Shown here: positions 41,983 through 50,512 of the stretch, piece after piece | Layout: every line of letters begins with the position of its first letter | Position numbering within the stretch: position 1 is the stretch's first letter | Assembly: GCA_034926865.1 (NCBI GenBank) | Contig: JAYFQP010000012.1 | Span: forward strand, 1 to 64,000 | From: RGIG1902 sp034926865 | GTDB lineage: Bacteria; Bacillota; Clostridia; Oscillospirales; Butyricicoccaceae | Direction: 5' to 3' | DNA length: 64,000 nt | The notes under the pieces: model-generated | What the model was told of the DNA's origin: nothing | Databases searched by the model: none | The model's input: only the letters and a program-made list of their open reading frames with translations | Translations under genes and position numbers: made by a program

Positions 41983-42097
41983 TATATATGCACATAAATC
42001 GGATGTAAATTCTATGTAAAATTCAGAATACTTATAGGCATAAACAGATGGTATACTATATTATGTTGTATGTTTAATTATTAGGGGGTTCCTATAC

Positions 42098-43150
42098 ATG
42101 TGGTTACTCATTGTTTTGGTCTGCGCCGCTGTAGGCGGTATAATAGGCATAAGGCTTAAGCTCCCCGCCAGCGCAATGCTCGGATCAATGATCGCCGTAG
42201 CAGTTTTCACGGTTGTAACAGATATACAGGCAACCCCTACCTGGATAAAGGTAGCCGCACAGATAGTTTCCGGCGGATACATAGGAACAACAATGACAAA
42301 AGACAGCCTCGGTCAGATTAAATCTATGGCCCCTACGGCGGCGCTGCTGCTTGCGGGCATGCTTATTATCAACCTTACCGTCGGGGGTATACTTTACCTT
42401 ACATCTCCCCTTGATCTTTGCACCAGTCTTTTCTCCACAACTCCCGGAGGGCTCACGGACGTAACAATAATAAGCGATGACATGGGCGCGGATTCCCCTA
42501 TCGTCAGCGTTTTTCAGGTATGCCGAATGTCCGCCGCCATATCCATATTCCCCCTTATAATCCCAAAAATAGTCGGCGTAAAAAGCAAGGGGCAAAAAAG
42601 CGGAAACACAAAGAAAAAAGAAACCGCACGGCTTACTAAAGAACAGTATATGAACCTCGGCAAGACTATTCTCATTGCTGTGGTCACCGGGATTTTAGGG
42701 TATCTTTCCCACATACCTGCAGGTACGATCATTTTCTCTGTGCTCGGCGTTAGCTATTCCAAGATAAAGCATGGGATAGGGTTTATCCCGATGCGCGTAA
42801 AGCAGGGAGCTCAGATGCTTTCCGGCGCTTTCATCGGCTCAAAAATAACTTTTGCCACCATAAAGCTTATTATAAGCATGTGGTATAACGTTCTTATCGT
42901 GCTTGTCATATTTATTCCGGCATGCCTTCTTTTGGGATACTGTCTGCACCGTTTTGCAAAGGTCGATTTGCTTACGGCTCTCTTTTGTTCGGCTCCGGCC
43001 GGCGCCTCCGACATGGCGCTGATCGCAAGCGATATTGGGGCCGACGGGCCGAATGTTGCCATTTTGCAGATAGTCAGGATGCTTGGCGTAATCGCTTTCT
43101 TCCCAAGCATAATAAAAGGCATCGTCTCTGTTTTGGGCTGGAATCCATAA
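42098..43150 (+). CDS. AbrB-type membrane protein (duplicated AbrB transporter family)
   Basis: A 350-residue integral membrane protein with about ten hydrophobic segments arranged as two related halves. PGGLTDVTIISDDMGADSPI with VFQVCRMSAAISIFPLIIPK in the first half mirrors PAGASDMALIASDIGADGPN with VAILQIVRMLGVIAFFP in the second. This internal repeat defines the AbrB membrane family (also mis-called ammonia monooxygenase), of unproven transport function and unrelated to the AbrB DNA-binding protein at 55774. AGGGGG nine bases before the ATG. Single gene with its own terminator. Confidence 0.85.
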   Translation: MWLLIVLVCAAVGGIIGIRLKLPASAMLGSMIAVAVFTVVTDIQATPTWIKVAAQIVSGGYIGTTMTKDSLGQIKSMAPTAALLLAGMLIINLTVGGILYLTSPLDLCTSLFSTTPGGLTDVTIISDDMGADSPIVSVFQVCRMSAAISIFPLIIPKIVGVKSKGQKSGNTKKKETARLTKEQYMNLGKTILIAVVTGILGYLSHIPAGTIIFSVLGVSYSKIKHGIGFIPMRVKQGAQMLSGAFIGSKITFATIKLIISMWYNVLIVLVIFIPACLLLGYCLHRFAKVDLLTALFCSAPAGASDMALIASDIGADGPNVAILQIVRMLGVIAFFPSIIKGIVSVLGWNP

Positions 43151-43186
43151 ACCTTTATAGTATTTAGTATTCTATAGTCTTCACTG

Positions 43187-43223
43187 CCTGAGGCCTCCGT
43201 TTATACGGAGGCCTTTCGTTTTA
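43187..43223 (+). terminator. Terminator after the AbrB-type membrane gene
   Basis: GAGGCCTCCGT / ACGGAGGCCTTT with loop TTAT, then CGTTTTATA. Confidence 0.8.
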
Positions 43224-43377
43224 TAGATATATTCCATGGCTCCTCTAATGCTGCGGACTTTGGCAGGCTTATTCATTATCCACAAACAATTTGTTAAAAT
43301 GCAAACAAAATTGAATATTTTTATCTATTGTGCTATAATGATTTTGATTTCGGATTTATGCGAAATGGGGGATTATT

Positions 43378-44064
43378 ATGTCGCTTATCAGCAGTATTTT
43401 CACCTTTATTGTCACAATGGTGTTGCCCATCGGCGGGTTACTGTTCATTTTGGAAAAAGACCGCTCTATTCTCAAGGCTTTTCTAGGCGGGGTATATACC
43501 TATATTATCTTTCAGATAGTAAGCATTCTTCCCCCGTTCAAAAACATGTCTCTATCTCTTGCCGCGCTTGGCCCGGTTGCCGCCGTTGCTGTTCCGGCTG
43601 TCCTTTTGGCGGTTATTTCCGAAGTGGTGCGATTTTTTATATATAAATATTTCCTGAAACCTCCCTTCTCTACAAACGACGGCCTTGCTTTAGGTTTCGG
43701 ACACTGGAGCATTGAGGCTGTGCTGACAACAGGCCTTACCTCATTATCTTTGATGACAAATTTTTCTGCTAATGCCGCTAAAATAGACCCCACCGGCATG
43801 GCCCTTTCTGGGCTTGAGCGTTTTTTTGTTCTTCCTATACTTGCATTACTCTCATTATTGTGCCTGTATACCATAAAGTCCGGAAGGTACTTTGGGCTTA
43901 TCTCAGCAATAATTCTTCATTGTCTGGTCAATGGTGGGACTGCCGTTTTTATAATTATAGGAACACCCACATGGATGGTTATATCACTCATCGGCATTCT
44001 TTCCTGCGCCTGCGCTTATGTTATTCTGCATCTGCGTAAAACATCTGTTTTTGCAGAAAAATAA
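43378..44064 (+). CDS. YhfC-family intramembrane protein
   Basis: A 228-residue protein with about seven membrane helices. LAVISEVVRFFIYKYFL and LALGFGHWSIEAVLTTG place E-x-x-R and G-F-G-H-x-x-I-E motifs in adjacent helices. This is the arrangement in YhfC proteins, which have been linked to the glutamic/CPBP-type intramembrane protease superfamily; proteolysis is not shown. The third conserved part, IILHCLVNGGTA, adds the H-x-x-x-N helix. GGGGG precedes the ATG by six bases. It lies 58 bases ahead of fhs, with only a weak hairpin between, so some read-through into the one-carbon operon is possible. Confidence 0.78.
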   Translation: MSLISSIFTFIVTMVLPIGGLLFILEKDRSILKAFLGGVYTYIIFQIVSILPPFKNMSLSLAALGPVAAVAVPAVLLAVISEVVRFFIYKYFLKPPFSTNDGLALGFGHWSIEAVLTTGLTSLSLMTNFSANAAKIDPTGMALSGLERFFVLPILALLSLLCLYTIKSGRYFGLISAIILHCLVNGGTAVFIIIGTPTWMVISLIGILSCACAYVILHLRKTSVFAEK

Positions 44065-44122
44065 ACTAGTTATCACTATCAAGGGAAAACCCTTTTTCAA
44101 AAAATATTAGGAGGTAATAACA

Positions 44123-45793
44123 ATGTCCTACAAGTCTGACATCGAAATCGCTCAAAGCTCTGAAATGTTCTATATCGGCGATATCGCTAAAAAGCTTGAT
44201 ATTCCTGCCGATTCGCTCGAGCTTTATGGAAACTATAAAGCCAAAGTGAATATTAATAAACTTCCGGATACAAACAAGGAAGGCAAAGTTATACTTGTAA
44301 CGGCAATAACCCCAACCCCTGCCGGCGAAGGAAAAACCACTACGGTAGTAGGCCTGGGCGATGCTCTTTCCGAGATCGGTAAAAAGGCTATCATAGCTCT
44401 TCGTGAGCCTTCTCTGGGCCCGGTATTCGGCGTAAAGGGCGGCGCTGCCGGCGGCGGATATGCTCAGGTAGTCCCGATGGAGGATATTAACCTTCATTTC
44501 ACTGGAGATTTCCACGCGATAGGCGCAGCCAACAACCTGCTTGCTGCAATGATTGATAACCATATTTATCAGGGTAACGAACTCAATATTGATCCCTGCC
44601 GCATCACATGGAGAAGAGCTGTTGATATGAATGACCGTCAGCTCAGAAATATTACTGACGGCCTTGGTGGACATACAAACGGCGTTCCACGCGAAGATGG
44701 ATTCGATATCACGGTTGCCTCAGAAGTCATGGCTGCGCTGTGCCTTGCCACCGGGATAATTGACCTTAAAGAGCGTCTCTCTAAGATTATTATCGGTTAT
44801 ACAAGAAACAATGAACCTGTCACCGCAGGCCAGCTTAACGCATCAGGCGCCATGGCTGCGCTTCTCAAAGATGCCATCAAGCCTAATCTTGTCCAGACAC
44901 TCGAGCATACCCCAGCATTCATTCACGGCGGGCCTTTTGCCAATATAGCTCACGGCTGCAACAGCGTTATCGCCACTAAAACCGCAATGAAGCTGGCTGA
45001 TTACGTTGTCACAGAGGCAGGCTTCGGCGCTGATCTCGGAGCTGAAAAGTTTGTTGATATCAAGTGCCGCATGGCTGGCATTCAGCCATCTGCCGTAGTT
45101 ATCGTCGCCACAGTCAAGGCTCTCAAGATGCATGGCGGAGTTGCAAAAACAGAGCTTTCCGGCGAAAACCTTGAAGCCCTGGAAAAGGGCCTTCCCAACC
45201 TTCTCAGGCATATAGAAAACGTAACAAAAGTATTTAATCTCCCCGCTGTTGTTGCCATAAATCGATTCCCCAACGACACAGAGGCCGAGCTTAAGCTCAT
45301 TGAAGATAAGTGCCATGAACTGGGCGTCAACGTTGCCCTCAGCGAAGTATGGGGCAAAGGCGGCAAGGGCGGAGTCGAGCTGGCGGAAGAAGTCGTCCGT
45401 TTGTGCGAGACGCCTAATAACTTCAGCTTCACATATCCCTCTGAAATGCCGCTTAAAGACAAAATCAAGGCTATCGCCACAAAGATATATCATGCTGACG
45501 GCGTAGATTTTGCCCCCGCAGCAAGCCGTGATCTTCGCAAGCTTGAAGAAATGGGCTTTGGCTCAATGCCTATCTGCATGGCAAAGACACAGTACAGCTT
45601 CAGCGATGACCAAAAGAAGCTTGGCGCACCCGAAAACTTCAGGATAACCGTCCGTTCCGTAAAGGTCTCCGCAGGCGCAGGGTTCATCGTCGCCATCACA
45701 GGAGATATCATGACTATGCCCGGTCTGCCTAAAGTACCCTCAGCTGAAAAGATCGATGTCGATGAACACGGCAATATCAGCGGTATCTTTTAG
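44123..45793 (+). CDS. fhs: Formate-tetrahydrofolate ligase
   Basis: ATP-dependent condensation of formate with tetrahydrofolate to 10-formyl-THF, first step of the methyl branch of the Wood-Ljungdahl pathway and a source of purine carbons. The 556-residue protein has the P-loop TPTPAGEGKTTT near residue 66, LREPSLGPVFGVKGGAAGGG, HFTGDFHAIGAANNLLAAMI, RRAVDMNDRQLR, NRFPNDTEAELKLI and SVKVSAGAGFIVAITGDIMT near the C-terminus, the full family pattern. AGGAGG is well placed before the ATG. First gene of fhs-fchA-folD. Confidence 0.97.
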   Translation: MSYKSDIEIAQSSEMFYIGDIAKKLDIPADSLELYGNYKAKVNINKLPDTNKEGKVILVTAITPTPAGEGKTTTVVGLGDALSEIGKKAIIALREPSLGPVFGVKGGAAGGGYAQVVPMEDINLHFTGDFHAIGAANNLLAAMIDNHIYQGNELNIDPCRITWRRAVDMNDRQLRNITDGLGGHTNGVPREDGFDITVASEVMAALCLATGIIDLKERLSKIIIGYTRNNEPVTAGQLNASGAMAALLKDAIKPNLVQTLEHTPAFIHGGPFANIAHGCNSVIATKTAMKLADYVVTEAGFGADLGAEKFVDIKCRMAGIQPSAVVIVATVKALKMHGGVAKTELSGENLEALEKGLPNLLRHIENVTKVFNLPAVVAINRFPNDTEAELKLIEDKCHELGVNVALSEVWGKGGKGGVELAEEVVRLCETPNNFSFTYPSEMPLKDKIKAIATKIYHADGVDFAPAASRDLRKLEEMGFGSMPICMAKTQYSFSDDQKKLGAPENFRITVRSVKVSAGAGFIVAITGDIMTMPGLPKVPSAEKIDVDEHGNISGIF

Positions 45794-45805
45794 AGGCGCG
45801 GTGTA

Positions 45806-46438
45806 ATGGATTTTAGTGATTTGACCCTCAATGATTTCGTAGCACAGCTTTCTACCAAGGCGCCTGTCCCCGGAGGAGGCGGCGCCTCGGCTCTCGTCGG
45901 CGCCATAGGCTCGGCTCTGGGCTGCATGGTAGGTTCTCTGACGGTCGGCAAAAAGAAATATGCGGCTGTGGAGGATGACATAAAAGCTCTCATGGAAAAA
46001 AGCATCGCTCTCCAAGGTGAGCTTATGTCCCTGATTGACAGAGATGCCAAGGCTTTTGAGCCTCTTGCAAAGGCTTACTCCCTTCCCTCTTCAACGGAAG
46101 AAGAAAAAGCTGCAAAAGCCGAGGTAATGGCAGTTGTTCTTAAAGACGCCTGTGATGTCCCGATGGACATTATGAGATCCTGCTGCAAAGCGATAGAGCT
46201 TATATCCGAATATGCGGAAAAAGGCTCGGTAATAGCCATAAGTGATGCCGGAGTCGGCGCAGCTCTTTGCGCATCAGCTCTCAAAGGCGCCGCACTTAAT
46301 GTTTTTATCAATACAAAAGCCATGGCTGACCGTTCTCTTGCAGACAAGTACAACAATGAAGCTTTTGAACTCCTTGACAAATATGTGCTGATTGCTGAAG
46401 ACATATTCTTAAAGGTAAAGGGCAGGCTTGTTAAATAG
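45806..46438 (+). CDS. fchA: Methenyl-THF cyclohydrolase of the FTCD/FchA family
   Basis: A 210-residue helical protein of the formiminotransferase-cyclodeaminase C-terminal family: LTLNDFVAQLSTKAPVPGGG, GASALVGAIGSALGCMVGSL, LIDRDAKAFEPLAKAYSLP, DVPMDIMRSCCKAIELISEY and ISDAGVGAALCASALKGAAL. In purine-fermenting and acetogenic clostridia FchA interconverts 10-formyl- and 5,10-methenyl-THF. Its position between fhs and folD makes that assignment the natural one. The start codon is 12 bases after the fhs stop, preceded by GAGG; the stop codon overlaps the folD Shine-Dalgarno. The FolD next door lacks the cyclohydrolase residues, which strengthens the call. Confidence 0.92.
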   Translation: MDFSDLTLNDFVAQLSTKAPVPGGGGASALVGAIGSALGCMVGSLTVGKKKYAAVEDDIKALMEKSIALQGELMSLIDRDAKAFEPLAKAYSLPSSTEEEKAAKAEVMAVVLKDACDVPMDIMRSCCKAIELISEYAEKGSVIAISDAGVGAALCASALKGAALNVFINTKAMADRSLADKYNNEAFELLDKYVLIAEDIFLKVKGRLVK

Positions 46439-46451
46439 GAGGATGAGCAAT

Positions 46452-47300
46452 ATGGCACAACTTTTAAAGGGCGCTCCCGTCGCCCAGGCAATCTCAAGCA
46501 TGCTTACCGAAAGGGCCAATGCCCTCAATAAGGCAGGAATAACGCCGACTTTGACGATAGTAAGAGTTGGAAACCGGCCTGACGATATCTCATATGAACG
46601 CGGGGCTATAAAACGCTGCCGAATATGCGGAATCGATGTCCGGCGCGTTGTCTTCCCCGATAGAGCCACAGAAAATGAGCTTGTTGAAACAATCGAAGAA
46701 ATAAACCGTGATACAAGCGTGCATGGCGTCTTGCTTTTCCGTCCGCTTCCCAAACACATGAACGAAGCAAAAATTTGCGCCGCCCTTGACCCCAAAAAGG
46801 ATATGGACGGCATTACGGAAGGTTCGCTGGCAGGAGTCTTTTCCGGCAGCGACATGGGATATCCCCCCTGCACGGCTCAGGCCTGCATAGAGATTCTGGA
46901 TCACTACGGGCTTGAAATAGCAGGGAAAAAAGCCGTCGTTTTAGGCCGCAGCAACGTTATAGGAAAGCCTGTTGCCATGCTGCTTCTGAAGCGCAACGCA
47001 ACAGTTACCATATGCCATACAAAGACTGTTGACCTTCCCGGAACCTGCTCGAAAGCCGAGATACTCATAGCCGCCGCCGGAAAAGCCGGAGTTGTAGGCA
47101 GCTCTCATGTATCAGAAGGCCAGATACTCCTTGATGTTGGAATCAATATCACAGACAAAGGCAAAATCATGGGCGATGTGGATTTCGACTCTGTACAGCC
47201 CATAGTAAAAGCAATTACCCCTGTTCCTGCGGGTGTTGGTTCAGTGACAACGGCTGTACTCGCAAAGCATGTGATAATGGCAGCCGAAAAAACTGTCTGA
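46452..47300 (+). CDS. folD: Methylene-THF dehydrogenase FolD lacking the cyclohydrolase residues
   Basis: A 282-residue FolD: N-terminal catalytic domain with RVGNRPDDISYERGAIKRC, VLLFRPLPKHM, KKDMDGITEGS, then the Rossmann domain with VVLGRSNVIGKPVAMLLL, ILIAAAGKAGVVG, LLDVGIN and TPVPAGVGSVTTAVL. By alignment with E. coli FolD (VGSNPASQIYVASKRKAC), the catalytic Lys of the cyclohydrolase reaction is Ala at residue 52, and the Gln of VQLPLP is Phe. The Asp of KDMDG and the nucleotide-binding part are intact. Dehydrogenase activity is therefore expected, with FchA supplying the cyclohydrolase. AGGAGG at 46437-46442 lies nine bases before the ATG at 46452. Confidence 0.93.
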   Translation: MAQLLKGAPVAQAISSMLTERANALNKAGITPTLTIVRVGNRPDDISYERGAIKRCRICGIDVRRVVFPDRATENELVETIEEINRDTSVHGVLLFRPLPKHMNEAKICAALDPKKDMDGITEGSLAGVFSGSDMGYPPCTAQACIEILDHYGLEIAGKKAVVLGRSNVIGKPVAMLLLKRNATVTICHTKTVDLPGTCSKAEILIAAAGKAGVVGSSHVSEGQILLDVGINITDKGKIMGDVDFDSVQPIVKAITPVPAGVGSVTTAVLAKHVIMAAEKTV

Positions 47301-47311
47301 TTTGTTTAATT

Positions 47312-47346
47312 AAAAAGTGGCGGCAGAAAGCCGTCACTTTTTTTAC
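47312..47346 (+). terminator. Terminator of the fhs-fchA-folD operon
   Basis: AAAGTGGCGGC / GCCGTCACTTT with loop AGAAA and T run. Confidence 0.88.
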
Positions 47347-47513
47347 GCTTATTTCCGTCAAATACGATTACAATTTGGCATTTTATATTATATTATTACT
47401 TATTGTATCAGTTTTCGCTCATATTCGCTCTTTATATTACTATGTGCAGATCTTCGTATTTTGCGTCCCTTCTTTTAGGAACGCATAAAGGGGCGCAAGA
47501 TCACTTTATTCTT

Positions 47514-48923
47514 CTATTTGCCGGCATCATTATTAATCATTTCAAGGCAGACCTCAAGGGCATCGCGGTCGGTTTCAATATCAGGCGTCATGCCCTCAAA
47601 CTCATTAAAGCTCCCGTCTTTGTTAAGATAGGCTATCCACTCGAACTCAATACACATACCGCTGTTGGGAAGCTCTACCCTCTTAAATATCGGATAAAAA
47701 CCTAACCATCCCATACCTCCGGTCTGAGTTCCTATTACCGTAGCCGCCCCTGTTGACTGGCAGAACAAAGCCAACATCTCGGAGGAGGAAACGCATCGGC
47801 TGTCCACAAGCAGCCACACATTTCCTTTAAAGGTATTGTCCGGCGGGCCTGGTATCAAAGCATTTCTGGTTGTGACGACTATGTTATCAAGCCCGGCGTC
47901 ACGCATTATCTCATTGACCTTTTCATCAGGATAGAGAAGGGCGGGGTCATCTGAATAAACAGGATACAGCGTATAGCTGTTATCATCTGCCGACTGGGCG
48001 AAAAAATCTAGGCACCCGGCCTTAAAGCCGCCGATGGTTGTAATCGGTTTTTGGCGGTCATAGAAGAGCCGGCTCAGGCCTTTTTGCCATATTCCCGAAT
48101 CGCCGCCGCCGTTACCCCTTATGTCGATGATGACGTCTTCATATTCGCCTTCAACTATTTCAGCACAAAAAGCGTCGACGGCCTTGACCGCGTTATTATA
48201 ATCTGTTAAGTCGCTACCAGCGCTAAAGCTTGTAATGGTGATTATGGGGATGTCATTTATATAATCAAGAGAACAATAGTCATTAGGGTCATATTCTGTT
48301 TTTGTGCCGGAATTTTCTGCACTTGCAATAGAACTGTAAAAAGCCTGAGTTTTTTGGGAAAATGTGTTAAAGGGAAGGTAAATAGAGTATAAGTACAAAG
48401 ACATGGCCCGCAGGTGGCCGAGGTTTCTGAAATCGTTCAGATTTTGTGTAATAATTGAACTCATAGCGTTTTTTGAGTCAGTATAATTATAAAGATTATA
48501 GACGGAATTGGGACTAGCGGAAGCGGGCTCGTATGGGTCTTTGTCGTATTGCGACGTCAAATCTATAATTTGAGTTCTGTATTTTTGCTTTATTTTGGCT
48601 TTATCAATAAACTTTTTCTCTGAGAATCCATTTTGTTCAGCCGCTTTAAAAAACGGGAACTGGTCTTCAAGCACGGCCCACATATAATCGTAATCTTGAA
48701 GCATTTCATCGGTAGAAATAAAGGGTGCAGAAGATTCGCTAGTTTCATCTTCACTTGTTGCCTCACCATTGCTAAGAGTTTTAAAAGGATAAAATCTATA
48801 TATAAAAAAGACACCAGTAATCAAACCTAAGCAAATAAGCAGAGTTAAAAAACGCTTGGATGACCCAATATCTCTCATAGCGCAATCGGTTTTTAATAAG
48901 GATTTACATTTTATCGCCTTCAT
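47514..48923 (-). CDS. Membrane-anchored S41-family peptidase-like protein
   Basis: A 469-residue protein with a cytoplasmic N-terminus, one membrane helix (about 25-42, FLTLLICLGLITGVFFIYRF), an acidic Ser/Thr linker, a helical N-domain and a C-terminal tail-specific-protease fold. S41 landmarks are VIIDIRGNGGGDSGIW near 268, VWLLVDSRCVSSSEMLALFC with the catalytic Ser near 376, IGTQTGGMGW and GMTPDIE. There is no PDZ domain. The Lys of the usual Ser-Lys dyad is not where CtpA has it (GTQTGG in place of GxKTxG), so the mechanism may be the Ser/Glu tricorn-like type. AAAGGAG precedes the ATG. Single gene. Confidence 0.82.
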   Translation of the reverse strand: MKAIKCKSLLKTDCAMRDIGSSKRFLTLLICLGLITGVFFIYRFYPFKTLSNGEATSEDETSESSAPFISTDEMLQDYDYMWAVLEDQFPFFKAAEQNGFSEKKFIDKAKIKQKYRTQIIDLTSQYDKDPYEPASASPNSVYNLYNYTDSKNAMSSIITQNLNDFRNLGHLRAMSLYLYSIYLPFNTFSQKTQAFYSSIASAENSGTKTEYDPNDYCSLDYINDIPIITITSFSAGSDLTDYNNAVKAVDAFCAEIVEGEYEDVIIDIRGNGGGDSGIWQKGLSRLFYDRQKPITTIGGFKAGCLDFFAQSADDNSYTLYPVYSDDPALLYPDEKVNEIMRDAGLDNIVVTTRNALIPGPPDNTFKGNVWLLVDSRCVSSSEMLALFCQSTGAATVIGTQTGGMGWLGFYPIFKRVELPNSGMCIEFEWIAYLNKDGSFNEFEGMTPDIETDRDALEVCLEMINNDAGK

Positions 48924-49121
48924 AAAAGCTCTCCTTTCTGACTAACAGCTAAAACCTTCGTTAGTTTTGGTATACCATTAACAAAACTCAAAGTCAAAGC
49001 CACAAGATGTTTTGGGTATATCTTTGTAGCTTTTCACAAAACTTAGTAAATGAATTTGTAAAAAAGGCAATTTTATCCTTTAATACGTTACCGACAATTT
49101 TCATACACATTATCAAAAGCT

Positions 49122-49154
49122 ATAAAAAAAGTGAGCCTCAAAAGGCTCACTTTT
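49122..49154 (-). terminator. Terminator of the M20 gene at 49169
   Basis: Minus-strand AAAGTGAGCC / GGCTCACTTT with loop TTTTGA, then a T run. Confidence 0.88.
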
Positions 49155-49168
49155 AATTAAAATAAGAG

Positions 49169-50320
49169 TTATTCGGAAAGGAAATCGATAGCCGCCTGCG
49201 CATAGAATGCTACGCCGACTTCAAAAGCATCTTCCTCTACAAAGTAATGATCGCTGTGGCCGGGATATGTGCCGCCTGCGCCAAGGCTGAAGAATGCGCC
49301 GGGGACATACTTTGTATACTCAGCAAAGTCCTCGCCTCCCATGCCCTTCTGGTCATAGACAACAAGGGATGGCTCGGTGATCTTTCTTGCGGAGGCAAGG
49401 CCCTTTTCAACCATCTCTCCGTTATTGATAAGAACCTCGGTGATCTGCTCATATTCAACCTCTGCCTCACAGCGGAAGGTCTTGGCTGTCTCCTCAACGA
49501 TACGCTGGAGCACAACAGGAAGCTGAGCATGAACCTCGCGGTTGAAGCTGCGAACGGTGCCCTCCAATATCGCTTCGCCCGATACGATGTTAAACCTTGA
49601 ACCGGAATGGAAAGAGCCTACGGTTACGACAATGGGCTCCATAGGAGAAAACTCACGGCTGACCATTGTCTGAAGATTCATAACTGTAGCCGCGCCGCAA
49701 ACCGTGGCGTCAACCCCCATATTAGGGCCGGCGCCGTGGCAGGCCTTACCCTTGATTGTAGCGACAAAACGATCGGTTGCCGCATGATGGGGGCCTTCGC
49801 TGCTGGAAATCTGGCCGCAGGGCTTCATGGCGCCGATATGTACGCCAAAGATGCCGTCCACATTCTCAAGGCACCCTTGCTCTATAGCAAGAGCCGCACC
49901 TTTGCCCACTTCCTCTGCCGGCTGGAAAATGAATCTTACTGTTCCTGCAAATTGATCCTTAAGCTGATTAAGAACCATGACGGACCCCAGAAGCATGGAA
50001 GCGTGGGTATCGTGACCGCATGCATGCATAATGCCGGGTACACTGCTCTTGAAAGGAAGGTCTGTTTTTTCCTGTATAGAAAGGGCATCAATATCACCCC
50101 TGAGTGCCACTGTCTTTCCTGCACCCTTTGTCCCTTGTACTTCGGCGATAACGCCTGTGGGATTGAGCAGTCTATATTTTACGCCCAGCTCGTCAAGAGC
50201 TTTCGCGATTTGCTTAGTTGTTCTAAACTCATTAAGGCTTGCTTCAGGGTTTTGGTGGATGTCACGTCTGAATGCAACAACCTTATCCTGAACCTCGTGG
50301 GCCATTTTTCTGATATCCAT
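49169..50320 (-). CDS. M20 N-acyl-amino-acid/hippurate hydrolase-type amidohydrolase
   Basis: A 383-residue zinc amidohydrolase of the hippurate hydrolase/YxeP group: RRDIHQNPEASLNEFRTTKQ, ALRGDIDALSI, GIMHACGHDTHASMLLGSVM, RFIFQPAEEVGKGAA, GVHIGAMKPCG, GKACHGAGPNMGVDATVCGA and MGGEDFAEYTKYVPGAFFSL. All five metal and catalytic positions are present. It is more canonical than the M20 gene at 2440 and not near lysine genes, so general N-acyl amino acid salvage is the likelier role. The ATG at 50318-50320 is preferred to a GTG nine bases upstream; the Shine-Dalgarno (GCGAG) is weak. Confidence 0.88.
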   Translation of the reverse strand: MDIRKMAHEVQDKVVAFRRDIHQNPEASLNEFRTTKQIAKALDELGVKYRLLNPTGVIAEVQGTKGAGKTVALRGDIDALSIQEKTDLPFKSSVPGIMHACGHDTHASMLLGSVMVLNQLKDQFAGTVRFIFQPAEEVGKGAALAIEQGCLENVDGIFGVHIGAMKPCGQISSSEGPHHAATDRFVATIKGKACHGAGPNMGVDATVCGAATVMNLQTMVSREFSPMEPIVVTVGSFHSGSRFNIVSGEAILEGTVRSFNREVHAQLPVVLQRIVEETAKTFRCEAEVEYEQITEVLINNGEMVEKGLASARKITEPSLVVYDQKGMGGEDFAEYTKYVPGAFFSLGAGGTYPGHSDHYFVEEDAFEVGVAFYAQAAIDFLSE

Positions 50321-50473
50321 GATGTTCACTCGCTTTCAATATAATCATATTTATATAATGACATTATACGTATTATGATATCACCGCATCTTTTGATTGT
50401 AAAGAAAGAAATCCATTTCAAAATATATTTTAAGTGAAATTAAAGCCTATACCAGCCATGTATTCAAATATTA

Positions 50474-50506
50474 AGAGAAGGCGCTGCCGTTGGCAGCGCC
50501 TTCTAA
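50474..50506 (-). terminator. Terminator after rny
   Basis: Thirteen-bp perfect stem AGAAGGCGCTGCC / GGCAGCGCCTTCT just after the rny stop; the following T tract is short (CTTAATATT). Confidence 0.7.
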
Positions 50507-50512
50507 AAAGCA

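Noticed and set aside
44040..44122. Tetrahydrofolate riboswitch before fhs
   Set aside because: The gap is 58 bases, shorter than the aptamer, and shows only a short AAGGG/CCCTT hairpin.
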